Of a DNA stretch of 64,000 nt, positions 26,840 through 34,459 are shown one piece after another. Origin of the DNA: Alsobacter metallidurans (GTDB taxonomy: Bacteria; Pseudomonadota; Alphaproteobacteria; Rhizobiales; Beijerinckiaceae); assembly GCF_014636935.1 (NCBI RefSeq), contig NZ_BMES01000002.1, forward strand, positions 1-64,000. Reading direction: 5' to 3'. A model generated the notes under the pieces. It saw only the letters and a list, made by a program, of their open reading frames with translations, made no database searches and had not been told where the DNA came from. Position 1 is the first letter of the stretch; every line of letters begins with the position of its first letter. The position numbers and the translations under genes were made by a program.

Positions 26840-28147
26840 ATGGGTCACACTCCAAAAATGAAGCACAGCGGCGAGCCCGGAGGGCTCCGCTCCAGAGTGG
26901 TGGTGGCGGGCGTGACCGCGCTTACGCTCACATTCGGCTTTGGAGCCTGGGCCTACCACGCGCCCATGGGCGGAGCTGTGATTGCGCAGGGCAAGGTCGC
27001 GGTGCGGTCGCAGGTCAAGCTCATCCAGCATCGGGACGGCGGCATTGTGTCCGAGATCCTGGTGCAGAACGGCGACTACGTGCATTCCGGCGACGTGCTG
27101 ATCCGCCTTGACGAAACGCAGACCCGCGCCGAACTCGGCGTGTTGCAGACCCAGATCGCCGAGGCGCTCGGCCGCAAGGCTCGCCTCACTGCGGAGCGCG
27201 ACGGCGATGACGCCGTCGTGTTCGACGTGAGCCTTGCGTCCGCCACCAACGGTGCAGCCGTGATGAGCGGCGAAAGCCGCCTGTTTCGTGAAAACCGCTC
27301 CGTTCGTGAAGCGCGCCGGGAGCAGCTGAGCGCTCAGATCGAGCAGTTAGAAGAGCAGATTCGGGGCATGGCGGCGCAGCAAGCCTCCAATGAATCCGAG
27401 CGTATTATAGTCAAGGAGGACCTTGCCAGGCTGGCTCCCTTGTACGAGCGTAAGTTCATCGAGATCGCAAAGCTGCGCGCAACGGAGCGCGACCTCGTGA
27501 AAGTTGAGGGGCTAAAGGGCGAGATCTCCGCCAATATCGCGCGCGTGAGAAGCCAGATCAGCGAGACGCGGATCAAGGTGATCGAGCTGGACCAGCAGGT
27601 CAGGACCGACTCGCAGCGTGACCTGCGCGATCTCGAAGGCCGCATCAACGAGTTGAGCGAGCGCCTGATCGCAGCGCGGGACAAGCTGTCGCGCATGAGC
27701 CTGACGGCGCCCTGCAACGGCTACGTCAACGACCTTAGCGTCCACACCATCAACGGTGTGGTTTCGCCCAAGGAAAACCTCATGACCATCGTGCCAGACG
27801 ACACTGAGCTGGTCGTCGAGGCGCGGCTCGCGCCGGCGGACATCGATCAAGTCGCCGTGGGCCAGCTGGCGCGCATGCGGTTCACCGCCTTCAACCAGCG
27901 CACGACGCCAGAAGTTCAGGGCGCTGTCGCGACGATCGGAGCGGCCTCAACCGCGGATCCGGCCACGGGCCAGTCGTATTACCTGAGCACAATTGCGCTG
28001 AAGGACAACCTGCGCACGGTCGAAAACCGGCCGGTGGTGCCCGGCATGCCGGTCGAGGTCTTCCTGTCCACGGGCGAGCGGTCAGCCCTGTCTTACCTCA
28101 TCAAGCCCTTTTCGGACCAGATGGCGCGCGCCATGCGTGAGCGCTGA
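26840..28147 (+). CDS. Type I secretion membrane fusion protein (HlyD/PrtE)
   Basis: 435 residues beginning 3 bases after the RTX gene. A single membrane helix (about 20-42) is followed by a lipoyl-like hairpin IQHRDGGIVSEILVQNGDYV, a long coiled coil (about 150-290) and the C-terminal beta domain with APCNGYVNDLSVHTINGVV and IVPDDTELVVEARL. These are hallmarks of HlyD-family periplasmic adaptors. It links the ABC protein to the outer-membrane channel. No TolC gene lies nearby. Confidence 0.95.
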   Translation: MGHTPKMKHSGEPGGLRSRVVVAGVTALTLTFGFGAWAYHAPMGGAVIAQGKVAVRSQVKLIQHRDGGIVSEILVQNGDYVHSGDVLIRLDETQTRAELGVLQTQIAEALGRKARLTAERDGDDAVVFDVSLASATNGAAVMSGESRLFRENRSVREARREQLSAQIEQLEEQIRGMAAQQASNESERIIVKEDLARLAPLYERKFIEIAKLRATERDLVKVEGLKGEISANIARVRSQISETRIKVIELDQQVRTDSQRDLRDLEGRINELSERLIAARDKLSRMSLTAPCNGYVNDLSVHTINGVVSPKENLMTIVPDDTELVVEARLAPADIDQVAVGQLARMRFTAFNQRTTPEVQGAVATIGAASTADPATGQSYYLSTIALKDNLRTVENRPVVPGMPVEVFLSTGERSALSYLIKPFSDQMARAMRER

Positions 28148-28203
28148 ATCATGAACTACCGACGGCGATCGCCGCGACGCATTGAGAATAGGGGAGCGAT
28201 ACG

Positions 28204-29010
28204 GTGAGGAAGATCCTTCTCATGGGCTTGCCCGGATCGGGCAAGACGACGCTGGCGAACGCGCTGGCACCAAGGCTCAACGCGGTTCACTTCAACGCCG
28301 ACGCGGTGCGCCAGGAGATCAACAAGGACCTTGGCTTTTCGGTCGGCGACAGGATCGAGCAGGCGCGGCGGATGGGCTGGCTCTGCGATCAGGTTGTTAA
28401 GGCCGGCGGCTACGCCATCGCGGATTTCGTGTGCCCGACGGCCGGAGCTCGCGAGGCGTTCCAGGTGGGCGGAGACGCAACGATCGTGTGGCTGGATCGC
28501 ATTTCGAAGAGCCGCTACGCGGATACAAACCAGTTGTTTGAGGCACCGCATCCCCATCACGTGCGCGTCTCCGCCGACGGAACCCCCGAGCACTGGGCAG
28601 AGGTGATAGTCCGCATGCTGAGGCCCGTTTTTGACCCGCAGAAACCGACCGCGCTTTTCGTGGGGCGATATCAGCCGTTCCATGAGGGTCATCGCCGGCT
28701 GATCGAGGAAGGTCTGCGACGCGTGGGCCAGGTTTGCATCGCCGTTCGGGCCACCCACGGGACCTCGATCAAAGACCCGCACGATTTCGAATACATTCGC
28801 GCTCGCATCGAACACGGCCTTCGAGCCTACGAGGGCCGCTTTGTCGTTATGCCCGTACCGAACGTTTCGCACATCTTCTATGGACGAGACGTTGGCTACC
28901 AAATCGAGCGGCTCGAGCTTGACGCTGTTACGGAAGCGATATCTGCAACACAGATTCGGTTGCGAGAAGCGACCAGATCGCCCTTGGAATGCTTTCTGGG
29001 CAACGCTTAG
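28204..29010 (+). CDS. APS-kinase-like / nucleotidyltransferase fusion
   Basis: 268 residues from a GTG start with AGGGGAG upstream. Residues 1-140 resemble adenylylsulfate kinase: P-loop GLPGSGKTT (8-16), FNADAVRQEINKDLGFS and IADFVCPTAGAREAF, the equivalents of the APS-binding DGDNVR and FISPFRAER motifs. Residues about 148-268 are a cytidylyltransferase-like domain with GRYQPFHEGHRRL (HxGH) and a C-terminal ISATQIR, the usual ISxTxIR motif. The kinase could supply PAPS to the sulfotransferase at 9,428. The role of the second domain is unknown. It is probably the last gene of the secretion operon. Confidence 0.82.
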   Translation: MRKILLMGLPGSGKTTLANALAPRLNAVHFNADAVRQEINKDLGFSVGDRIEQARRMGWLCDQVVKAGGYAIADFVCPTAGAREAFQVGGDATIVWLDRISKSRYADTNQLFEAPHPHHVRVSADGTPEHWAEVIVRMLRPVFDPQKPTALFVGRYQPFHEGHRRLIEEGLRRVGQVCIAVRATHGTSIKDPHDFEYIRARIEHGLRAYEGRFVVMPVPNVSHIFYGRDVGYQIERLELDAVTEAISATQIRLREATRSPLECFLGNA

Positions 29011-29519
29011 CGAGATCTGCGTCACACGGACGATCCCCTGAATGAGAAGCCAGACACCCGGCGCCTTTTCGGCGTAAGTCGCGCCCGGGCGAGCAAGCAG
29101 GGTTCGCGCGTGGCGCAAAACCGACTGCAATGGACGCCTGCTGGTGACCCACAGCGGATTTTCGTAAATGATCGCTCGAGCCGCGCAACAAACGACTTAC
29201 CGCTAGCCAGCGTTGAGGCGGGACTGTTCTTGCCCTCCGCAGCAAGAGGTCAGACGTTCGGATCGTGTCGGGTAAGCCGATCATTTCGGTGACTTAGGCA
29301 TCTTGAACCAAGGCACCCCACGGGACCGTCCCGCACAATTGGCTCCTAGTACCCGACGGGCATCGTGGCACCAACGACCGGTGCGGCAGTTGCGCGCCGG
29401 TTGGTCCGTGCAAAATCTACCGATGGTCGTTGCATTCTGATTTTCGCCTGCTTTAACCCGTCGGCAAACTCGCCGATTGGTCTAGGAAGTCCGCATCAGT
29501 TAACCTCAGACTCACGCGT
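29011..29519. other. Non-coding stretch with tRNA remnant
   Basis: No gene is seen. It contains the degenerate tRNA-Arg-like 3' half listed separately and may mark the right edge of the secretion segment. Confidence 0.5.
29228..29274 (+). other. Degenerate tRNA-Arg-like 3'-half remnant
   Basis: CTTGCCCTCCGCAGCAAG resembles an anticodon arm of tRNA-Arg(CCG) type. It is followed by AGGTCAGACGTTCGGATCG and TGTCGGGTAA, similar to a variable loop, T arm and acceptor strand. No 5' half lies upstream and several stem pairs are broken. The antisense frame reads DTIRTSDLLLRRA, a peptide that often arises antisense to tRNA fragments. It is probably an old attachment site. Confidence 0.45.
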
Positions 29520-29765
29520 ATGATTGGACCAGCGTCCGAGATCTCGTCCCAGCAAGTGGAACAGATGGCCGAACTCTTGGAGTGTACGGACGAGCAGATC
29601 TTCGCCGCGGTCGATGGAGCGTCGCGCCTGGCGAAAGGCACGCAATTCACGCCGATCGTGTCCAAGGCATCTGGGAAGATCTGGAAGGCTTCATCCGCGA
29701 GGTGCGGGCTGGCGCTTGAGCGCACCGGCCGCGGCTGTATGCGCCCACTGCGATCTAGCTGGTAA
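29520..29765 (+). CDS. Small hypothetical protein, possibly DUF3606-like
   Basis: 81 residues. The first 40 (ISSQQVEQMAELLECTDEQ, then IFAAVDGAS) are reminiscent of the helical core of DUF3606 proteins, small cytosolic proteins common in Rhizobiales. The rest is less convincing and could be out of frame. No strong RBS is seen. It is convergent with the minus-strand gene at 29,755, overlapping by a few bases. Confidence 0.35.
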   Translation: MIGPASEISSQQVEQMAELLECTDEQIFAAVDGASRLAKGTQFTPIVSKASGKIWKASSARCGLALERTGRGCMRPLRSSW

Positions 29766-30048
29766 AGCTTTCCAGGTCTGCCGGCACGTCGCCAACTCGG
29801 ATTAACACGACGGCGTCGTCGAACTCGCCGATCGAAGGATCGCCCGATCGGGAGAACGCTACAGCCCCTCCGTGCTTCTTTGACAGCGCGTTCGCAGCTT
29901 GCATTGCGGCGCCCGGGCTCTGGAACTCGGCGGCCTCGCCGGCGGCCAACTCGCCTTCCGCGTCGCGCGTGAATGGCAGCGCGACGTAGTAAGTCACGCG
30001 CTTGCCGGCCGCCGCCGAGTCGGCCCGCTCCTCGGTCTTTTTAACCAT
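29755..30048 (-). CDS. Hypothetical protein, 97 aa
   Basis: Soluble protein with a GGAGAG RBS before the ATG. It contains RVTYYVALPFTRDAEGEL, then GAAMQAANALSKKHGGAVAFSR, the pattern of a small alpha/beta protein found as hypothetical in Rhizobiales. It is the last gene of a three-gene minus-strand cluster (30,518 to 29,755). No function can be assigned. Confidence 0.65.
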   Translation of the reverse strand: MVKKTEERADSAAAGKRVTYYVALPFTRDAEGELAAGEAAEFQSPGAAMQAANALSKKHGGAVAFSRSGDPSIGEFDDAVVLIRVGDVPADLESFTS

Positions 30049-30063
30049 CGCTCTCCGCTCTGC

Positions 30064-30315
30064 TCAGTCCCGGACCGAACGACTCCCACCACCTTCAGTC
30101 GTGTAGTGTGGCTTGGCCCAAAATCGGCGGTGGTCGCCTGTCAGGACGCTGGAGAGGTTGTCCAAAAGGGTCAGCAACTCACGGCAGGCGTTCGCTCCCT
30201 CAGAGCCGATCGGAGCGCGCGTGAGCGCCCGGACAGCTGCTGAGCGGCACTCCTCCACCGCCCGGAGGAGCTCATCGGTCTCTGCTTTCGATAGCGCGCT
30301 CCGCCGTGTCCTCAA
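30064..30315 (-). CDS. Hypothetical protein, 83 aa
   Basis: Helical soluble protein starting MRTRRSALSKAETDELLRAV. The ATG overlaps the stop of the upstream gene (ATGA), so the genes are translationally coupled. No family recognised. Confidence 0.55.
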   Translation of the reverse strand: MRTRRSALSKAETDELLRAVEECRSAAVRALTRAPIGSEGANACRELLTLLDNLSSVLTGDHRRFWAKPHYTTEGGGSRSVRD

Positions 30316-30518
30316 GGCCGCCCCACGATCCGGATTTGGCGGCCGCGAACGAAGCCGGCCGAGACACTTGCCTCGCGATCGTCGGCCAAGGTCGCTAGGT
30401 CCTCCAGCAGCGCCTTGATCGCAGCCCGGGTGTCGCCTCCGAACTCCGCCATAATCGCGTCGACGTCAGCCTCTGTGGGATATGTCGGCACTGCGGGCGG
30501 CGTGGCGGGGGTCGACAT
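30312..30518 (-). CDS. Hypothetical protein, 68 aa
   Basis: Starts MSTPATPPAVPTYPTEADV, followed by IMAEFGGDTRAAIKALLEDL. This small helical protein resembles short hypothetical proteins of Methylobacterium and Bradyrhizobium genomes that carry a GDxRxAIxALLxDL motif. The ATG at 30,518 is preferred over the one at 30,554. First gene of the three-gene cluster. Confidence 0.6.
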   Translation of the reverse strand: MSTPATPPAVPTYPTEADVDAIMAEFGGDTRAAIKALLEDLATLADDREASVSAGFVRGRQIRIVGRP

Positions 30519-31123
30519 CGAGTCGCTCTCTGAGTTGGAACAAAAAAAGAACATCAGGCGGGCGGCCGGGAGTCAATGACGTGGTAATATGAACAGTAGC
30601 GGTTGTGGAAATCAGCCCTGCTAGATGCCGACCAATGCAGCTAGCCGCACCAGAAAGAAAGATGCATTTACGGTATCAAGCGCCGCAGGTGGAAGCCGCC
30701 TCACCTCTGGCCTGTGGGGCGCGAACTTAGTCATCTCCCGCCAGACTGCCGCTACGAAGCAGCAAGAGTAGGATGAGCAAGCTCCGGTGGCGCTGATCAG
30801 GCAAATAGGAACATCCCCGTCGAGCAAGGCTGGCGACCCTAAGCCGGATGAAAGGGCTGCGAGTCCGGTTCATACCCGAGGAGCAAAAGTTCTCTCGGCG
30901 CCAAGCACCGTTCAGTCTGCGGCCAGTTTGGTCCGGCGATCCGCGCAGCCGACTTCTGCTTGGCGCTCTCGCAGATTTGGCCCGCACTCTTCGCTAGGTC
31001 GAACCCCGCCTTGACTAGTCGATCGTAAGATTTGCCAAAGGAGGGGTGGAAGAGGCTCGTGAACTCCCGAGCCATTCTTCACTTTTTCGGTGCGGGCAGC
31101 GATCTACCAACGTTAGGCGGCAG
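30519..31123. other. Gene-poor stretch
   Basis: No gene can be supported. A minus-strand frame at 30,839-31,075 begins MAREFTSLFHPSFGKSYDRL and might be a real small protein, but it lacks an RBS and its second half looks non-coding. Confidence 0.4.
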
Positions 31124-31465
31124 CTAGGAAAGTCGGCGCGTCCGATCGGTGAGTTCGATTTCTTCGACGATCTTGAGCACCATGCCGAGACGCGCAACAT
31201 CACTTGCAGTCATCTCGTCGGCAGGTCGTCCGGCGACCGTGGCGATGTAGTTATGAAACGAGTTCACGATCTTGGTGATCGCCTGAAGCCGCTTGCTCTC
31301 TGATTGAAGAGCCCTGGGCAAATCGAACGACTGCTTCGCATCTCCAAGCAAGACGCGGCTTAGGCTGTCGAGGATTGCTGTGTCCGACTGTGCCGGTCGA
31401 GCGCTCGACTGGATCGACGCTCCATTCTGCACTTGCTCGGGCTTTATCGTGCTCACATCGTTCAT
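31124..31465 (-). CDS. Hypothetical protein, 113 aa
   Basis: Soluble, mostly helical. It starts MNDVSTIKPEQVQNG and contains SFDLPRALQSESKRLQAITK, then IVNSFHNYIATVAGRPADEM. A GAGG RBS lies before the ATG. No family recognised. It is preceded by about 340 bases of AT-rich non-coding DNA (31,466-31,806). Confidence 0.65.
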   Translation of the reverse strand: MNDVSTIKPEQVQNGASIQSSARPAQSDTAILDSLSRVLLGDAKQSFDLPRALQSESKRLQAITKIVNSFHNYIATVAGRPADEMTASDVARLGMVLKIVEEIELTDRTRRLS

Positions 31466-31806
31466 CGCTTTACCTCGGTGGACAAGTCACCCGTAGTGAC
31501 CGGTCCAGAATGTTAGCGACAAGGTCCGGTTCAGAAAACTATAAGCTTAAAAAATGATTAATAAGATTGCTCCAAACACGCTGTCGTGTCCTTGATAGCA
31601 GCTTAACTCGGCACGCTGGTACGTTTAGGCGAGTAAACGCCACAGGCCCTAACGCTTGTTCCCCGGCCAGTTAGCACACGCTCGCCGTAGGCGCCATTAG
31701 GCCCACAACGCTGGTGTTCCCCGCAATCCACAGGGCCTGCATCTTGCAGCGCCCTTGCATCTCAGGCGTAGTCTTTCTCCGATCGGAAGTGAGCCAGAGG
31801 TCGACG
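31466..31806. other. AT-rich intergenic gap
   Basis: Divergent promoters for the genes at 31,465 (minus) and 31,807 (plus) are likely here. AT-rich AAGCTTAAAAAATGATTAAT lies near 31,545. No other feature seen. Confidence 0.4.
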
Positions 31807-32037
31807 ATGAACATCCAAACCACTGCAGTGGTGGATTGCGGGAAAATCGCAGAGGTTGCCAGGCTCGTCGGATTGCTTATCGATCAAGGCGTCTTGGATC
31901 GAGTGAACGCGCTTCAGTATTTTGATCGCGCCGCGGCCGCAGCATTAGACAGCGATGTCGGCCCATACGGATCCTTTGCATTGCAAGCGGTATCAGACCT
32001 ACTGCGCGGCGCTTCTGAAATCAGTTGCGCTAACTGA
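31807..32037 (+). CDS. Hypothetical protein, 76 aa
   Basis: Begins MNIQTTAVVDCGKIAEVARL; AGAGG precedes the ATG by 6 bases. A compact helical protein with VLDRVNALQYFDRAAAAAL. No family recognised, no membrane segment. Confidence 0.55.
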   Translation: MNIQTTAVVDCGKIAEVARLVGLLIDQGVLDRVNALQYFDRAAAAALDSDVGPYGSFALQAVSDLLRGASEISCAN

Positions 32038-32081
32038 ACTGTCGGCCGTCAGTTTTACATCGTTCACCGATTAATAAAACC

Positions 32082-32092
32082 GTGAGCGCAAC
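32082..32092 (+). promoter_or_regulatory. GTGAGCGCAAC motif, copy 1
   Basis: This 11-base motif lies 56 bases before the start of the glycine-zipper gene and recurs before both paralogues (48,302-48,312 and 53,414-53,424, reverse strand). It also occurs 112 bases before the pseudo-caspase start (44,194-44,204). The last gene is unrelated, so a shared promoter element is possible. Confidence 0.4.
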
Positions 32093-32148
32093 CAACCGGA
32101 GACGTGGCAGTTCAGCCTCCAGCATATCAGTGCTTATGGGAGGAATTT

Positions 32149-32568
32149 ATGAAAGCCATTCTGTCGGCAGCAGCGCTCTGCGCCCTTATCCTTCCCGGCC
32201 CCGCCTCGGCCCAAAATAGCGGTGTGGCCGCTGGCGCAACCACGGGCGCCGTAGGCGGTGCGATCGTTGGCGGACCCGTTGGCGCGGTCGTGGGCGGCGT
32301 TGCCGGCGCAATCGTTGGTGGCACACTCGACACCGCCGATCGCCCCAGGGTTCAGGAATACGTCGTCCAGCAACGCCGTCCCTCGGTCGTCTACGATCAG
32401 GATGTTGCGGTCGGGAGCGCTCTTCCCCAGACTGTCGAGACTTACGAGGTGCCTGACACGGTCGTGACCACCACGAAACAGCGGACCGGATGGCACTACG
32501 CGGTAGTGAATAACCGGACCGTGATCGTGGATAATAAGACCCGCAAGATCATCGAAGTTCTGAACTGA
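32149..32568 (+). CDS. Exported glycine-zipper protein, DUF1236-like (copy 1)
   Basis: 139 residues. A GGGAGG RBS precedes the ATG at 32,149. Signal peptide MKAILSAAALCALILPGPASA is followed by a glycine zipper (TTGAVGGAIVGGPVGAVVGG) able to insert into membranes, and a C-terminal DUF1236-like domain with LPQTVETYEVPD and WHYAVVNNRTVIVDN. Two near-identical paralogues lie outside the island (47,829 and 52,937). It is probably an envelope protein. Confidence 0.85.
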   Translation: MKAILSAAALCALILPGPASAQNSGVAAGATTGAVGGAIVGGPVGAVVGGVAGAIVGGTLDTADRPRVQEYVVQQRRPSVVYDQDVAVGSALPQTVETYEVPDTVVTTTKQRTGWHYAVVNNRTVIVDNKTRKIIEVLN

Positions 32569-32571
32569 CAG

Positions 32572-32607
32572 TCGAGCGGGGCGAACAGTGCGGCTCGCCC
32601 CGCTCGA
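32572..32607 (+). terminator. Hairpin after glycine-zipper gene copy 1
   Basis: TCGAGCGGGGCGA and TCGCCCCGCTCGA are perfect 13-bp inverted repeats around 10 bases, starting 4 bases after the stop. Only a short T stretch follows. Confidence 0.65.
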
Positions 32608-32675
32608 TTCCCGAGCAGCTGTCGGTCGCTATTCGATAAGCTGGGGCACCATCTACCGGCGTGCTCGGCAACGGC

Positions 32676-32900
32676 TTAAGAAGCTTTCTTCGGCCGACCG
32701 CGCTTGGCGGGCGCCGTGACCGGCTCAGCTGCCTGGCGGCGGTTGACCCCGAGCGCCATCGACTTGGCCCGCCGCCGACCGTGCTGCCGCGAAGTTCGGC
32801 GCGACCATCGGGTAATCGTTCGGCAGCCCCCACTTGACGCGGCAGTCGGCCGGGCTCAGGCCGTACTTGGTCATCAGGTGGCGCTTCAGCCGGGTTACTC
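32676..32900 (-). pseudogene. Truncated, frameshifted MucR/Ros regulator remnant
   Basis: On the minus strand the sequence encodes TRLKRHLMTKYGLSPADCRV, then KWGLPNDYPMVAPNFAA. This is the C-terminal half of the Ros/MucR zinc-finger domain. It then shifts frame near 32,780 and continues as KSMALGVNRRQAAEPVTAP and AKRGRPKKAS before TAA. The N-terminal half, with the zinc-binding cysteines, is missing beyond 32,900. The regulator cannot be functional. Confidence 0.8.
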
Positions 32901-33044
32901 TTTTTTCTCCTCTCGTAAGAACTCCTTCCCTAAAGCGGTTGCTTTGATCCGGACAGTACCTAATAGCTCTGCAGCTCCTCGGCGTATTTCGAAGACTAAC
33001 GGGAACTCGGACCCGGAGAATATACCTCCGCCCTCCTCGACCAT

Positions 33045-33707
33045 TCAGCCACTAGGACCCTGAGGGACCGGATCTTCCCGCAGACCTCTGCCGACAACCA
33101 TGAGGGTGTTGTCTAGCAGCGGCCGCTGCAGCCGCAAGGCCTCCTCGGCCGGCGCTGTTAGCCAGGCTTCCCACTCTTCCGACGTGGTCAAGATCGCCGG
33201 CATGGCCTTCGGGTGGACGGCTCCGACCTCGGCGTTGGCATCCGTGGTCAGAAACCCGAACAGCTCGTGCGGCCCCTCGATCGGGTTGGCCTTGGTGCCC
33301 CGCACGCCATGCCAGCCCGTCCAGATCCCTGCAAAGAACGCCAGCGGCCGGCTCTCATCAAAGGCGAACCAAGTCGGCGTCTTTCGCGGCTTTGTGTCCT
33401 CGTACTCGCAGAAGGATGTGAACGGGACCAAACAGCGGTTGGCCTGCTTCAGCCAGGCGCGCCAGTGCGGGCTCTTCGTGTTCCGGATGTTGGTCACGGG
33501 CTGGCCGCCATAGGCCGGCGGGCAGGGCATGCCCCAGCGCAGCGTAGCGAGCTCGCGCGCACCGTCTGGCGCATTGCGCACCACCGGCGCCATCTGGTCA
33601 GGAAAGATGCCCGGCAAGCTCGGTAGGTTACCCGTGCTGTCGCGCAGCGCCCGAGTGAGCTCCAGGATCGCGGCCTGGTTCTTGGTCATGCTGTAGAGAT
33701 TGCACAT
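33045..33707 (-). CDS. SRAP-family peptidase (YedK/HMCES type)
   Basis: 220 residues from the ATG at 33,707, giving MCNLYSMTKNQ with the catalytic Cys2 that becomes N-terminal. Other family landmarks are WGMPCP, NIRNTKSPHWRAWL, CLVPFTSFCEYE and HPKAMPAILT. SRAP proteins form a DNA-protein crosslink with abasic sites in single-stranded DNA and often travel on mobile elements. A longer frame upstream (to 33,839) is out of family. It stands alone. Confidence 0.92.
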   Translation of the reverse strand: MCNLYSMTKNQAAILELTRALRDSTGNLPSLPGIFPDQMAPVVRNAPDGARELATLRWGMPCPPAYGGQPVTNIRNTKSPHWRAWLKQANRCLVPFTSFCEYEDTKPRKTPTWFAFDESRPLAFFAGIWTGWHGVRGTKANPIEGPHELFGFLTTDANAEVGAVHPKAMPAILTTSEEWEAWLTAPAEEALRLQRPLLDNTLMVVGRGLREDPVPQGPSG

Positions 33708-33826
33708 GACCCGCAATGTAGCCGCCGCCGCGCTTTCCGCGCTACCCAGCGCACAACCACAATCAACCGAGCTTGCCGGCTCCGCTTGATTGTTATCTGC
33801 TCGCATCGCGTCGGAGAGGGCCGACA

Positions 33827-34027
33827 ATGCGCAGCCCATGTGAGATCCTCAAAGAAGCTTGGGATGAAGACCTTCCGGCAGCTGAAATGCTTGACCTAGT
33901 CTCAGAACAGCTTCGACGATGTGGCGGGGAGGTCGATCGTTCAGACTGGGCGGGGCTTTCTCAATCCGAAAAACTCGCGCGGTTGAGGATAGCGTTGCAC
34001 AGCCTCGAACAGACGAACCTCCAATAA
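33827..34027 (+). CDS. Hypothetical protein, 66 aa
   Basis: Starts MRSPCEILKEAWDEDLPAAE with GGAGAGGG just before the ATG. A small acidic helical protein with WAGLSQSEKLARLRIALHSL. No family recognised. Confidence 0.55.
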   Translation: MRSPCEILKEAWDEDLPAAEMLDLVSEQLRRCGGEVDRSDWAGLSQSEKLARLRIALHSLEQTNLQ

Positions 34028-34083
34028 AGATCGGTTGTGGCTGCTCGCGGCCCAAAAGCTAAGCTTAGACATCAGATCTCTTA

Positions 34084-34370
34084 GACTATCTTCCCTTCGG
34101 CTCGGGCGGCGTTAAAGCATTGGTCCTTTTTAGACGTTTTCGGCTTCTCGGACCCGGCTAGCTGTTTCGGCTGTGTCTCGGCAGGCGTCGCCTTCTCAGC
34201 CTCAACGCTACACTAAGGCACTAATCAACGTGACGACGTTGCTCGGCCGCTTCGCGGTCGGCTCCGCGACGACGGTGGCGCAAGCCTGCTTGGGTTTCAG
34301 CATCTCGACAACCGTCGTCCAGCGCCGGCCGACTTTGTATTCGGCTGGTTACCTCGCAATCCCCGCTAAC
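34084..34370 (-). pseudogene. Broken hypothetical gene
   Basis: On the minus strand an initial frame reads VGRRWTTVVEMLKPKQA then CATVVAEPTAKRPS and stops. A second frame continues as AEKATPAETQPKQLAGSEK and DQCFNAARAEGKIV before a stop. These are typical of small C-terminal low-complexity tails in Rhizobiales. The start is missing. Function cannot be inferred. Confidence 0.45.
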
Positions 34371-34459
34371 CGGGCGAACTGAAAGTCCGCCTCCGGGGAG
34401 GAGCTAAGGTCTGGGCGCTGCGCGAGCTGGCCTGCCTGAACGAGCGGTCAAAACGCATT

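Noticed and set aside
28156-29130. 324-codon minus-strand frame antisense to the APS-kinase fusion
   Set aside because: The plus strand encodes clear kinase and nucleotidyltransferase motifs; the minus translation has none.
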